Positions 33,969 to 41,846 of a stretch of 49,529 bases of DNA are shown one piece after another. Position numbers and translations under genes: made by a program. This stretch comes from Nocardia vinacea NBRC 16497. GTDB lineage: Bacteria > Actinomycetota > Actinomycetes > Mycobacteriales > Mycobacteriaceae. Under the pieces are notes generated by a model. The model was not told the DNA's origin and did not search any database. It saw nothing but the letters and a program-made list of their open reading frames with translations. The stretch is taken from NCBI RefSeq assembly GCF_000308835.1, contig NZ_BAGN01000406.1:1-49529 (forward strand), read 5' to 3'. How positions within the stretch are numbered: position 1 is the first letter of the stretch; every line of letters starts with the position of its first letter.

Positions 33969-33969
33969 C

Positions 33970-34089
33970 TCACATGTGGCGAATCTTCAGATAACGCCGG
34001 AGGTCGGGGATCGACCGTATGCCGAGATACGCGCCGACCACGACGATGACCGCCACCACGGCGGTGGAGACCACACCTACTGCTTCCAT
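33970..34089 (-). CDS. 39-residue single-pass membrane protein (DUF6893-like)
   Basis: Tiny protein with one membrane helix (VVSTAVVAVIVVVGAYLGI) and a basic cytoplasmic tail (RSIPDLRRYLKIRHM). The ATG at 34089 has AAGAGG just before it, and the stop is 1 bp from the protease start, so it is clearly an operon gene. I recall such peptides in group 1h hydrogenase loci (DUF6893). It could anchor the soluble hydrogenase to the membrane or to a quinone-reducing partner; no direct evidence. Confidence 0.72.
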   Translation of the reverse strand: MEAVGVVSTAVVAVIVVVGAYLGIRSIPDLRRYLKIRHM

Positions 34090-34102
34090 GACCCTCTTCC
34101 TT

Positions 34103-35404
34103 TCACTCGTCGCCGTTGACAATCGGTTCGAGCTCATCGGGAGCGAAATACAGGTAGCGGCCGTACCATTCGTGCAGATCGGCCGCCGGATCGTCCTCGA
34201 TGACCACCCCGACGTGCGTTTCGCCGTCGACGTCGGCGTGCACCGAGGTGACGCGCGCCGCCCTGCCCTCGTAGAACAGGTCGTGGGCGTCGGCGCGTCG
34301 CGTCGGGCGCAACCGAACCCGGCTACCCTGCCGCACCAGCACCCCGGCGATCGGGACCGCGTCGGACTCCGGGCGCACCGCACCGTCGGCCGCGGGATCC
34401 CACCAGCTCATGCCCTCGGGCACCTCGGGAACCAGGTGCGGTGTCGGCTCGCGCCACAGTCCGTGCAGGTCGTGCATGGCCTCGGGCGTCATGCGATCGC
34501 AGCGGTCGATGATCTCGGCCGCTCTCGGATCGGTGGCGCGGGCCCGTTCCTTTTCGTCGTCGGTGAGCGTCATGACCCGCAGGGTGAGGATTTCGTCGAT
34601 CTCGGTGGAGTCGAACAGCTGGCCCGCGCTCTGCTCGGCGACCTCGGGATGGTCGTAGAGGATGATCGGCGACACCAGGACTACGTCGTTGTGGCCCGGC
34701 GGCCCGGCCAACACCGGGAAACAGCGGTGCTGGGTGCAGTGTTCGACGGCCGTCTCGGCGCCGGGTTCGGGGTCGAGAAGCGAGACGAACTCGCCGCCGT
34801 CGAGTTCGGCGATCACGTGGGCGCCGAGCATGGAGCGGACGGTGGCGTCGTCCGAGCTGGTGGCCGCGCCGCCGCTGTTGCGCAGCCGTATTCCGATGCG
34901 TCGATAGTCGCCCTCGGGGGCGACGGTCAATTCGAGTGTGCCCTCGATCGGTGCTCGGGTGCGTACCACCACGCCCGCCGTCGATCCTGGAATCGGTTCG
35001 ACCGCCTGCCAGCCCGGTACTTCGATCGGCATCGTCATATTCGTCAACGGCCAAGGACCGCAGGGTATTTCGCATTCGGTGGCCTCGTCCCAGCTGACCC
35101 ATCGGCGACCGTCGACGATCAGTTCGGCGCGCGCGGTTCCGTCCAGTTCGACCGTTCGGCGCTGCAATTGCAGGAACCGCGCGGTGAGCGTGATCCGCGT
35201 GGCACCGGACGCGCGGACGAGGCATTCGGCGGCCAGTGAATCGTCCTCACCGAATCCGGCCGCGGCCGCATCGCGTGGGCCGAGCACACCGAACTGCCAG
35301 CGGGACTGGTTTTTTCGGGCGTCCGACCGGTAGGGGTACAGCAGATATCCCTCGTACAGCACGGCGTCGGCGACGGCGCGGGCACGGGTCATGGCGGCGT
35401 TCAC
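34103..35404 (-). CDS. hydrogenase-locus protein of unknown function, 433 residues
   Basis: Soluble 433-residue protein (AVADAVLYEGYLLYPYRSDA near the N-terminus; C-terminal LHEWYGRYLYFAPDELEPI). It has no signal, no membrane helix and no cofactor motif that I can name. Proteins with the YEGYLLYPYR opening are recalled from actinobacterial group 1h hydrogenase clusters. GTG 35404 overlaps the previous stop as GTGA and is preferred over ATG 35392 on that ground. The small membrane peptide follows 13 bp downstream. Possibly an assembly or electron-transfer accessory factor. Confidence 0.75.
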   Translation of the reverse strand: MNAAMTRARAVADAVLYEGYLLYPYRSDARKNQSRWQFGVLGPRDAAAAGFGEDDSLAAECLVRASGATRITLTARFLQLQRRTVELDGTARAELIVDGRRWVSWDEATECEIPCGPWPLTNMTMPIEVPGWQAVEPIPGSTAGVVVRTRAPIEGTLELTVAPEGDYRRIGIRLRNSGGAATSSDDATVRSMLGAHVIAELDGGEFVSLLDPEPGAETAVEHCTQHRCFPVLAGPPGHNDVVLVSPIILYDHPEVAEQSAGQLFDSTEIDEILTLRVMTLTDDEKERARATDPRAAEIIDRCDRMTPEAMHDLHGLWREPTPHLVPEVPEGMSWWDPAADGAVRPESDAVPIAGVLVRQGSRVRLRPTRRADAHDLFYEGRAARVTSVHADVDGETHVGVVIEDDPAADLHEWYGRYLYFAPDELEPIVNGDE

Positions 35405-36045
35405 GGCGCGGACTCCTCGGTGAGAAGTTTCGCGACAGCGTCGTCGAATCCGAGCAACCCGTGCGAAGACTTGTAGGTGGCCAGCGCTTCGACATTCTCC
35501 CGGCGCAACCGCACCCAGCCGGAGTTCGGATAGTGGGCGTCCATGAGATCGCGCCATACGGCGACCGGCATGTCGAATTTGTCCTCGCGGTCCCACGGCA
35601 CCTGCTGAACCGCGAAACCCGTTTCCCCTCTGATGAATACGGTGCCGCTGAACAGGAAGATCAGGGGTACGGTGCCCTCGCGCAGGGCATGCAGGTACTT
35701 CGATCCGGTGACCTCGAAGTCGTAGGTGCACGGCATCGGCAGTTCCACCTCGGCGCCGCCGGAGAAGCCGGGCACCATGGTGGCACAGTGCATCCAGGTG
35801 AACGACTTCTGTGTTTCGTGCCAGCGTTCGCGTGGGCCGAAAAGGTCCAGCAGCCCCGTGCCTTCGGCGTCGGAGTAGCCGCGCCGGAAGGGTTCGATGC
35901 GCACCTGGGCGCGCAGCGCGATCGCGTGCACCGGCTCCTCGGCCAGCGCGGCGATGCCGATGCGCGCCGACAGATTCGGGGCGACCGCGTATGGTTCCGG
36001 CCGCACCTCGAGCACCGCGAAGGTCATCGAATAGGCCGGGCTCAT
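35401..36045 (-). CDS. hydrogenase-locus protein, DUF6084-like
   Basis: A 214-residue soluble protein rich in beta-strand (TFAVLEVRPEPYAVAPNLSA; CATMVPGFSGGAEVELPMPC). Recalled as DUF6084, a regular member of actinobacterial group 1h hydrogenase loci; function unknown. ATG 36045, 7 bases after GGAGG, shares one base with the preceding stop (TGATG); GTG 36048 is an alternative. Its stop overlaps the next gene by 4 bp. Confidence 0.75.
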   Translation of the reverse strand: MSPAYSMTFAVLEVRPEPYAVAPNLSARIGIAALAEEPVHAIALRAQVRIEPFRRGYSDAEGTGLLDLFGPRERWHETQKSFTWMHCATMVPGFSGGAEVELPMPCTYDFEVTGSKYLHALREGTVPLIFLFSGTVFIRGETGFAVQQVPWDREDKFDMPVAVWRDLMDAHYPNSGWVRLRRENVEALATYKSSHGLLGFDDAVAKLLTEESAP

Positions 36046-36674
36046 CACGCCACCTCCGGCCGGGCCCGAGCCGACATCGTGGTGAAGAATTCCGCGATGT
36101 AGTCCCTGGCCTCCTTGCCGCCGTCGAACCCGCGCCACAGCATCCGCATCCGTCCGACGAACTCGTAGCAGGCATCGATCGGCAGCAGCAGGACCGCACC
36201 GGGACCGCCGCGTTCGGGCATCCGGATGAGCAGGGCCTCGACATCCGGTGCGAGCCGGTCGAGTTCGGGATGGCGATCCAGCATCGCCCGCCAATCCCGC
36301 AGCGGCAGTTCGGATTCGGTAGCCCCTGCCGGTCCCGGATAGAACGCGACAGTGCGTTCGAGTGCCGAATTGACGAAGAAGAACGCCAGGCCGACCGGGA
36401 TGTCGAGGGCGTCCCATTCGCCCTGACCGATCGCGCAGTCGGGGAACGAGACGTAGTGGTCGGGCACTGCCCGGTAGCGCAGCGCGGCATGCTGATCGGT
36501 GAACAGCAGATAGCAGCCCACGCATACGCACATCAGCTGCCTGCCTTCGATATCCACCACATGCCGGTGCTGTGCACCGACCGGTTCGGCGCACATTTCG
36601 CACCGCTCTCCGGCCGCCGCGGGCGGGGGCGGATCGGTCGCGATACGACGCAGTGCGCGCAGGCCCTGGTTCAT
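36045..36674 (-). CDS. hydrogenase-locus protein, DUF5947-like, Cys-rich N-terminus
   Basis: A 209-residue protein. The N-terminal third has CEMCAEPV (27-30) and MCVCVGCYLLF (about 48-55), four to five Cys with a nearby His pair, likely a zinc or iron-sulfur site. The remainder is soluble, with PVGLAFFFVNSALERTVAFY and a long C-terminal helix. It matches what I recall of DUF5947 in group 1h hydrogenase loci. Start and stop both overlap neighbours (ATGA with the NifU fusion gene, TGATG with the next gene). Possibly a metal or electron-transfer accessory protein. Confidence 0.78.
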   Translation of the reverse strand: MNQGLRALRRIATDPPPPAAAGERCEMCAEPVGAQHRHVVDIEGRQLMCVCVGCYLLFTDQHAALRYRAVPDHYVSFPDCAIGQGEWDALDIPVGLAFFFVNSALERTVAFYPGPAGATESELPLRDWRAMLDRHPELDRLAPDVEALLIRMPERGGPGAVLLLPIDACYEFVGRMRMLWRGFDGGKEARDYIAEFFTTMSARARPEVA

Positions 36675-37618
36675 CCGCGGACCTCCGCGGGCACCGCCAC
36701 CGAGATCTCACCGGAGCGTACGAGCACGGGCAGCGGCTCGAGATGCCCCTCGCCGTCCAACCGCATTCCGGCGTGCACCACGTCGAAATGAGCCAAGCAC
36801 CCCGGACAGCGCAGCACCGCCGAGTCGGCCGGGGCTCCCATCCTGCGGTGCAGCGCGGCCCCCGCCATCGAACGCCCACAGGCCGCGCAGCGGTCGCGAT
36901 AGACGAACAGGTCCGCGCCGACCCTGCAGGCCAGCACCGGCACATCGGCCACCGTGAACCCGCCGACCTCGCCTGCCGCCAAGTCCGCGAGCTCCGGGAC
37001 CGAGATCCAGCTGCCCGCGGGCGGATCAGCGGTGTGTACCCGCGCGAACAGCGCGTCGGCCGGTATTACGCCCGCCTGCGGCTGTGCCGCTGCGGCGACC
37101 ACCTCGATGGCCTCGATTTCCGGTGCGGCCGCACGCACCGCGTCCTCCACCGCCAGTTCCAGTGTCACCGACGATGACGGGCACGTGCGGCAGCTGCCGG
37201 ACAGTTCGAGCCGCACGATACCGTCGGCGACATCGATGAGCGTCACATCGCCGCCGTGCGAGCCGAGGTACGGGCGGACGCTGTCCAGCGCCGTCGCTAC
37301 CCTCGTTCGCACGTCGTGCGGGTGCAGGCCGTGCACCAATAGCAGGCTCGCGACCAGATCGTCGCGGGTCAACTCCTCGACGATCCGGTCGTCCAGCACG
37401 GCGACGATCCGGCCGAATGCCGCGCCGTAGAGGTCGACGACCTCACGCACGAGACGCTCGGCGCGCTCGCGCGCCACCGGGCCGCCTGCCGAACAGGCAT
37501 CCAGCAGGGTGTCGATCCGATCACCCGCGCCCCGCCACTGGTTGTCGTCCGTCGGTCTGGCTCGCTGCTGCGGGCGATCATCCACGCTGTGCCTCCAGTC
37601 GTCGACCCGACCTGTCAT
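36671..37618 (-). CDS. NifU-domain protein with a C-terminal four-Cys Rieske-like domain
   Basis: A 315-residue fusion. Residues 105-175 form a NifU C-terminal-type domain with the cluster-transfer CxxC (SGSCRTCPSSS, Cys143 and Cys146). Residues 200-310 look like a Rieske-type fold (SWISVPELADLAAGEVGGFT; CRVGADLFVYRDRCAACGRS; LRCPGCLAHFDV), but where Rieske proteins have CxH and CxxH, this one has CAAC (244-247) and CPGC (271-274), giving four Cys. ATG 37618 overlaps the large-subunit stop (ATGA). It likely supplies or shuttles electrons or clusters for the hydrogenase small subunit. Confidence 0.85.
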   Translation of the reverse strand: MTGRVDDWRHSVDDRPQQRARPTDDNQWRGAGDRIDTLLDACSAGGPVARERAERLVREVVDLYGAAFGRIVAVLDDRIVEELTRDDLVASLLLVHGLHPHDVRTRVATALDSVRPYLGSHGGDVTLIDVADGIVRLELSGSCRTCPSSSVTLELAVEDAVRAAAPEIEAIEVVAAAAQPQAGVIPADALFARVHTADPPAGSWISVPELADLAAGEVGGFTVADVPVLACRVGADLFVYRDRCAACGRSMAGAALHRRMGAPADSAVLRCPGCLAHFDVVHAGMRLDGEGHLEPLPVLVRSGEISVAVPAEVRG

Positions 37619-39411
37619 TCCGCGGTGAGCGCCTGCGTGGGTGAATGCACCTTGTCCAGGGTTACGCCGTTGCCCAGATACATGTGCACCCCGCAGGGCA
37701 GGCACGGATCGAAGCTGCGCACCGTGCGCATGATGTCGATGCCCTTGAAGTGCTCCCGGTCGTTCTCCTCGAAGATCGGCTGGCCTTGTACCGCGTCCTC
37801 GTAGGGCCCCGGAGTACCGAAGGAGTCACGCGGACTGGCGTTCCACGGCGTCGGCGGATACGGGTGGTAGTTGGCGATCTTGCCGTCCCGGATGACCATG
37901 TGGTGCGACAGCACACCGCGCACCGCCTCGGTGAAACCACAGCCGATGCCCTCGCCGGGCACCTCGAAGTGCTCCCAGGTCTTGGTGTTGCCCGCCCGGA
38001 TCTCACCGAGCGCCTGCTCGGCGAAGTGCAGCGCGCACGCCGCCGCGTAGGCCTGGAAGTAGGTCCGCGCCCGGTTGCGTTCGATCGTGTTGCTGCCGTG
38101 CGCCGGAATCTTCCATTCCAAGGTGACGGGGCCCTTCAACGCGGTCTTGGGCAGGTTGATTTGCACGCTGGATCCGGTGGATTTGACGTAACCGATGTCC
38201 ACCAGCCCGGCCAGCGCCGTCACCCACAGGCGAGCCAGCGGCCCACCGCCCGTGTCGAGCGCGAGATGGTCCTTGCCGTCGAACCAGCGGGGCGACATCA
38301 CCCAGCTGTATTTGTCGTCCAGATCGCGCTTCTGCGGTTGGGGGTTGGTGTGCTGATTCCACGGATGGCGCCGGTCGATCGGATTGCCGAGCGGATCGGT
38401 CGTGACGAACATTTCCTGATCGGTCCAGTCCTCGTAATACGAACTGCCCAACAGGATCCGGAGGCCGAGATTGATATCGACCAGCGAGGTGGTGATCAGC
38501 TTCCCGTCGACGACGACGCCGGGGTTGACGAACATCCGCCGACCCCACTGCTCCATATCCTTGTATTCGAAGTTGCACACCGCGGGATCTTGGAACGATC
38601 CCCAGCAGCCGAGCAGTGTGCGGCGCAGCCCTACCTGCTCGTAGCCCGGCAGCGCCTCGTAGAAGAAGTCGAACAGGTCGTCGTGCATCGGCACGACCTT
38701 CTTCATGAACTCCACATACCGCATCAGCCGCGACATGTAGTCGGTCATCAGCTGAATCGTCGCGACCGTGCCGACCCCACCGGGATACAGCGTCGACGGG
38801 TGCACGTGCCTGCCCTCCATGAGGGAGAACATTTCGCGCGTGTACCGACTGACCTGCAGCGCCTCCCGATAGAACTCGCCGCTGAACGGATTGAGCGCCC
38901 GCATGATGTCGGCGACGGTGCGGTAGCCGTGGTCACCGGCGTGCGGCGCCTCGGTGCGCTCGGCGCGTTCGAGCACGCCCGGGTTGGTCTCGGCGACCAT
39001 CTTCTCGCAGAAGTCCACCCCGACCAGGTTCTCCTGGAAAATATTGTGGTCGAACATGTACTCGGCGGCCTCGCCGAGGTTGACGATCCACTCGGCGATA
39101 GGAGGTGGTTTGACCCCGTAGGCCATGTTCTGGCAATAGCACGAGCAGGTCGCGTGGTTGTCACCGCAGATGCCGCAGATGCGGCTGGTGATGAAGTGCG
39201 CGTCGCGCGGGTCCTTGCCCTTCATGAAAATCGAATAGCCGCGGAAGATCGATGAGGTGCTGTGGCACTCGACGACCTCGCGATTGGAAAAGTCGATCTT
39301 GGTGTAGATGCCCAGGCTGCCCACTATGCGGGTGATCGGATCCCAGGCCATCTCTACCAGGGCGTCGGGTTCGATCTTGCGAAGCGACGGATCGGGAATG
39401 ATCTCTGTCAT
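37615..39411 (-). CDS. hhyL: [NiFe]-hydrogenase large subunit, group 1h
   Basis: Catalytic subunit that splits H2 at the NiFe(CN)2CO centre; 598 residues. Ni ligands: RICGICGDNH (Cys79, Cys82) near the N-terminus and DPCLPCGVH (Cys570, Cys573) near the C-terminus. After His576 there is a 22-residue tail (MYLGNGVTLDKVHSPT onward) to be removed by the protease encoded at 33495. The overall sequence, including the ITRIVGSLGIYTKIDF start, fits the actinobacterial high-affinity group 1h/5 type. It follows hhyS by 12 bp and overlaps the NifU fusion by 4 bp. Confidence 0.93.
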   Translation of the reverse strand: MTEIIPDPSLRKIEPDALVEMAWDPITRIVGSLGIYTKIDFSNREVVECHSTSSIFRGYSIFMKGKDPRDAHFITSRICGICGDNHATCSCYCQNMAYGVKPPPIAEWIVNLGEAAEYMFDHNIFQENLVGVDFCEKMVAETNPGVLERAERTEAPHAGDHGYRTVADIMRALNPFSGEFYREALQVSRYTREMFSLMEGRHVHPSTLYPGGVGTVATIQLMTDYMSRLMRYVEFMKKVVPMHDDLFDFFYEALPGYEQVGLRRTLLGCWGSFQDPAVCNFEYKDMEQWGRRMFVNPGVVVDGKLITTSLVDINLGLRILLGSSYYEDWTDQEMFVTTDPLGNPIDRRHPWNQHTNPQPQKRDLDDKYSWVMSPRWFDGKDHLALDTGGGPLARLWVTALAGLVDIGYVKSTGSSVQINLPKTALKGPVTLEWKIPAHGSNTIERNRARTYFQAYAAACALHFAEQALGEIRAGNTKTWEHFEVPGEGIGCGFTEAVRGVLSHHMVIRDGKIANYHPYPPTPWNASPRDSFGTPGPYEDAVQGQPIFEENDREHFKGIDIMRTVRSFDPCLPCGVHMYLGNGVTLDKVHSPTQALTAE

Positions 39412-39423
39412 CGAAATATCTCC

Positions 39424-40479
39424 CTACCAGGTGCGTGTCGCGCCGGATTCGAGCTTCCCGCCCTTGTGCCGCCAGCGCGGTTCCTTGTCGACGGTGCGGC
39501 CGGTGATGTGGCGAAGACTGCGGATCACCGACCCGTACAGCCCGGAAGCGGTCGAGGAGATCTTGCCGCCCGGCGGTTCGTCCATGAACGGCATGAACTT
39601 GTCCGGGAATCCCGGCATCGTGCAGCCGATGCAGATGCCACCCACATTCGGGCACCCGCCCACGCCGTTGACCCAGCCGCGCTTGGGCACATTGCACTTG
39701 ACGACCGGACCCCAACAGCCCAGCTTCACAATGCATTTCGGTGATCCGTACTCCTCGGCGAAATCACCCTGCTCGTAGTAGCCCGCTCGGTCGCAACCTT
39801 CGTGCACGGTGGCGCCGAACAACCACTTCGGGCGCAGCGCATCGTCGAGCGGGATCATCGGCGCCTGGCCGGTGGCCATATAGAGAAGGTATGTAAGGGT
39901 CTCGGACAGATTGTCGGGCTGGATCGGACAGCCGGGCACGCAGACGATCGGTATGCCCGCTTTGCTCTTCCAATCCCAGCCGAGATAGTCCGGGACACCC
40001 ATCGCGCCGGTCGGATTTCCCGCCATGGCGTGGATACCTCCGTACGTCGCGCAGGTGCCTACGGCGACCACTGCGGTCGCCTTGGGCGCCAGCCGATCGA
40101 GCCATTCGCTCGTCGTCATCGGCTGACCGGTCGCAGGATTGTTGCCGAAGCCGCACCAGTAACCCTCGTCGTGCAACTGCTCATTGGGGATCGACCCCTC
40201 GACGACCAGAACGAACGGATCCAGTTCGCCCCGATCTCCCTTGAAGAACCACTCCAGGAAATCGTCCGCGCCGCCCGTCGGACCGCATTCGAAATCGATG
40301 AGCGGCCAATGCACGGCAATCTTCGGTAAACCGGGGAGTGATCCGAGTGCGATCTCTTCGATGCTCGGCTGGGTGGCGGCGGTGAGGGCCACCGAATCGC
40401 CGTCGCAGCTGAGTCCCGCATTGATCCAGAGGACGTGGATCAGGGTGTCTTCGGCTTTTACTGCTTCCTGAGTTGGCAT
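39424..40479 (-). CDS. hhyS: [NiFe]-hydrogenase small subunit, group 1h
   Basis: Electron-transfer subunit with three Fe-S clusters, 351 residues. The proximal-cluster motif usually reads CxxC; here it is CDGD (25-28), placing Asp28 in the second Cys position. That is the 3Cys-1Asp arrangement reported for the oxygen-insensitive actinobacterial-type enzyme of Ralstonia eutropha. Other ligand regions: VGTCATYGG, VPGCPIQPDN, HEGCDRAGYYE, GCWGPVVKCNVP and CPNVGGICIGCTMPGFPDKF. No Tat signal, so the enzyme is cytoplasmic or peripherally bound. ATG 40479 follows GGAAGGTGG; a CRP-like site lies 63 bp upstream. Confidence 0.93.
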   Translation of the reverse strand: MPTQEAVKAEDTLIHVLWINAGLSCDGDSVALTAATQPSIEEIALGSLPGLPKIAVHWPLIDFECGPTGGADDFLEWFFKGDRGELDPFVLVVEGSIPNEQLHDEGYWCGFGNNPATGQPMTTSEWLDRLAPKATAVVAVGTCATYGGIHAMAGNPTGAMGVPDYLGWDWKSKAGIPIVCVPGCPIQPDNLSETLTYLLYMATGQAPMIPLDDALRPKWLFGATVHEGCDRAGYYEQGDFAEEYGSPKCIVKLGCWGPVVKCNVPKRGWVNGVGGCPNVGGICIGCTMPGFPDKFMPFMDEPPGGKISSTASGLYGSVIRSLRHITGRTVDKEPRWRHKGGKLESGATRTW

Positions 40480-40541
40480 CGGACTGCCACCTTCCGCAGC
40501 GGGGGCACGCGGATACGGTCAGCTCCAGCATCGCATCCGCG

Positions 40542-40557
40542 CGTGACTCTGATCACA
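40542..40557 (-). promoter_or_regulatory. CRP/FNR-like binding site before hhyS
   Basis: On the minus strand TGTGA-TCAGAG-TCACG, one base from the perfect TGTGA-N6-TCACA consensus. It is centred about 70 bp before the hhyS ATG inside the 106-bp gap after hypB, a suitable place for activation by a CRP-family protein of carbon or redox starvation. Binding is inferred from sequence only. Confidence 0.5.
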
Positions 40558-40585
40558 TGAGTCTAGGTCTGAGAGCGAATGGCTT

Positions 40586-41386
40586 TCAAGGTTTCGATAT
40601 GCCAGTGGTTAGCCGTGCGGCGAGCCAGTCGTACCAGTAAGCCAGTCCATCGCCGGTGGTCGCCGATACCGGAACGATCGTTACGCCGGGATTCACCGAC
40701 CGCGCGTATTCCTCGCAACGCTCCAGATCGAAGTCCACATAGGGCAGCAGATCGGTCTTGTTGATCAGCACCAGCTCCGCCGCGGCAAACATGTGCGGGT
40801 ACTTCAACGGCTTGTCGGTGCCCTCGGTGACCGAGACGATCACGACCTTGCCCGCTTCGCCGAGATCGAACAATGCCGGACAGACCAGATTGCCCACATT
40901 CTCCACGAACAGCAGGCTGTCCGGCGCCGGTTCCAACGCGTCGAGAGCCCGTCGCATCATGTCCGCATCGAGATGGCAGCCCGCGCCGGTATTTACCTGC
41001 ACGACCTTGCAGCCGGTTGCCTCGATGCGCTGCGCATCCAGCACAGTGGCCTGATCGCCCTCGATGACGGCCACCGGAACCGAGTCGAGCTCGCGGATCG
41101 TCCGCTCGATCAGGGTCGTTTTCCCAGCGCCGGGCGAACTGGTCATATTCAGCGCCAAGATCCCGCGTTCACGCAATCGCGCACGGTTCGCCGTGGCGAG
41201 CTCGTCGTTCTTGGCGAGCACCTTGTGTTCGAGGGTCAGTGTGGTCAGAGCGTGTTCGTGGGAGTGCTCGTGTTCATGCCCGGGACCATGCTCATGGTGG
41301 CCATGATCGTGCAGGTGATCGCGGTCCAGGTGTCCGACGGTGATCACAGCGACCCCGTCGCCCTCGCATCCGCAGGTTGCGCACAT
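40586..41386 (-). CDS. hypB: hydrogenase nickel-incorporation GTPase HypB
   Basis: GTP-dependent nickel insertase, 266 residues. The N-terminal high-affinity metal motif is CATCGC (Cys2, Cys5, Cys7); residues 19-45 hold twelve His for nickel storage; the G domain starts with SSPGAGKTTL (P-loop, 83-92), followed by EGDQATVLDAQRI, NTGAGCHLDADM (second metal site) and NKTDLLPY. ATG 41386 lies inside the hypA frame, a 43-bp overlap. Delivers Ni(II) with HypA to the large subunit. Confidence 0.95.
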   Translation of the reverse strand: MCATCGCEGDGVAVITVGHLDRDHLHDHGHHEHGPGHEHEHSHEHALTTLTLEHKVLAKNDELATANRARLRERGILALNMTSSPGAGKTTLIERTIRELDSVPVAVIEGDQATVLDAQRIEATGCKVVQVNTGAGCHLDADMMRRALDALEPAPDSLLFVENVGNLVCPALFDLGEAGKVVIVSVTEGTDKPLKYPHMFAAAELVLINKTDLLPYVDFDLERCEEYARSVNPGVTIVPVSATTGDGLAYWYDWLAARLTTGISKP

Positions 41387-41718
41387 TGCTCACTCACCTC
41401 CATCGATACGATTCGAAGTTCCCGCCCCGCAGTGATCTCGACATCGGCGCTGCCGCAACGGCACAGCACGATGAGGTCGGGCAGAAGGAATTCCGCCCCG
41501 CAGTTCCGGCAACGCGCTGTCCCCTCGACAATGCGCAGGTTCAGTCGTGCTCCCTCGGCGAGGGTTCCCTCGGTGGCAAGCTCGAAACAGAACTGCATGG
41601 ACTCGGGCACCACAGCGCACAGCGCGCCGACCTCGACCGTCACGTCGTGCACCATGCGCCCTTGCGCATGCTCACAGACGGCGTCGACAAGGTACTGGGT
41701 TATAGCCATTTCATGCAT
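41344..41718 (-). CDS. hypA: hydrogenase nickel chaperone HypA
   Basis: Nickel metallochaperone of 124 residues. The nickel-binding N-terminus MHE (His2) defines the start at 41718; the structural zinc site is CRNCGAEF..LCRCGSADV. It overlaps hypB by 43 bp, an unusually deep overlap that strictly couples the two partners. It is the first gene of the maturation/structural locus and lies 128 bp downstream of the kinase gene on the same strand. Confidence 0.93.
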   Translation of the reverse strand: MHEMAITQYLVDAVCEHAQGRMVHDVTVEVGALCAVVPESMQFCFELATEGTLAEGARLNLRIVEGTARCRNCGAEFLLPDLIVLCRCGSADVEITAGRELRIVSMEVSEQCAQPADARATGSL

Positions 41719-41846
41719 CCCGACCTCGCCTTTCGACAAGCCCCGCGATGAATCCTACGCCGCGGGCGTCCTCGCTTCGGCAATAATCTGCCGCCGGGCC
41801 GCTGCCACGCGCGTGGCAGTGACGACGCATCGGTTCCGGCTTCTCG

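Noticed and set aside
37645..39255. 536-codon plus-strand frame opposite the hydrogenase large subunit
   Set aside because: The minus strand carries both nickel-ligand motifs and the cleavable tail; the plus frame has no recognisable domain.
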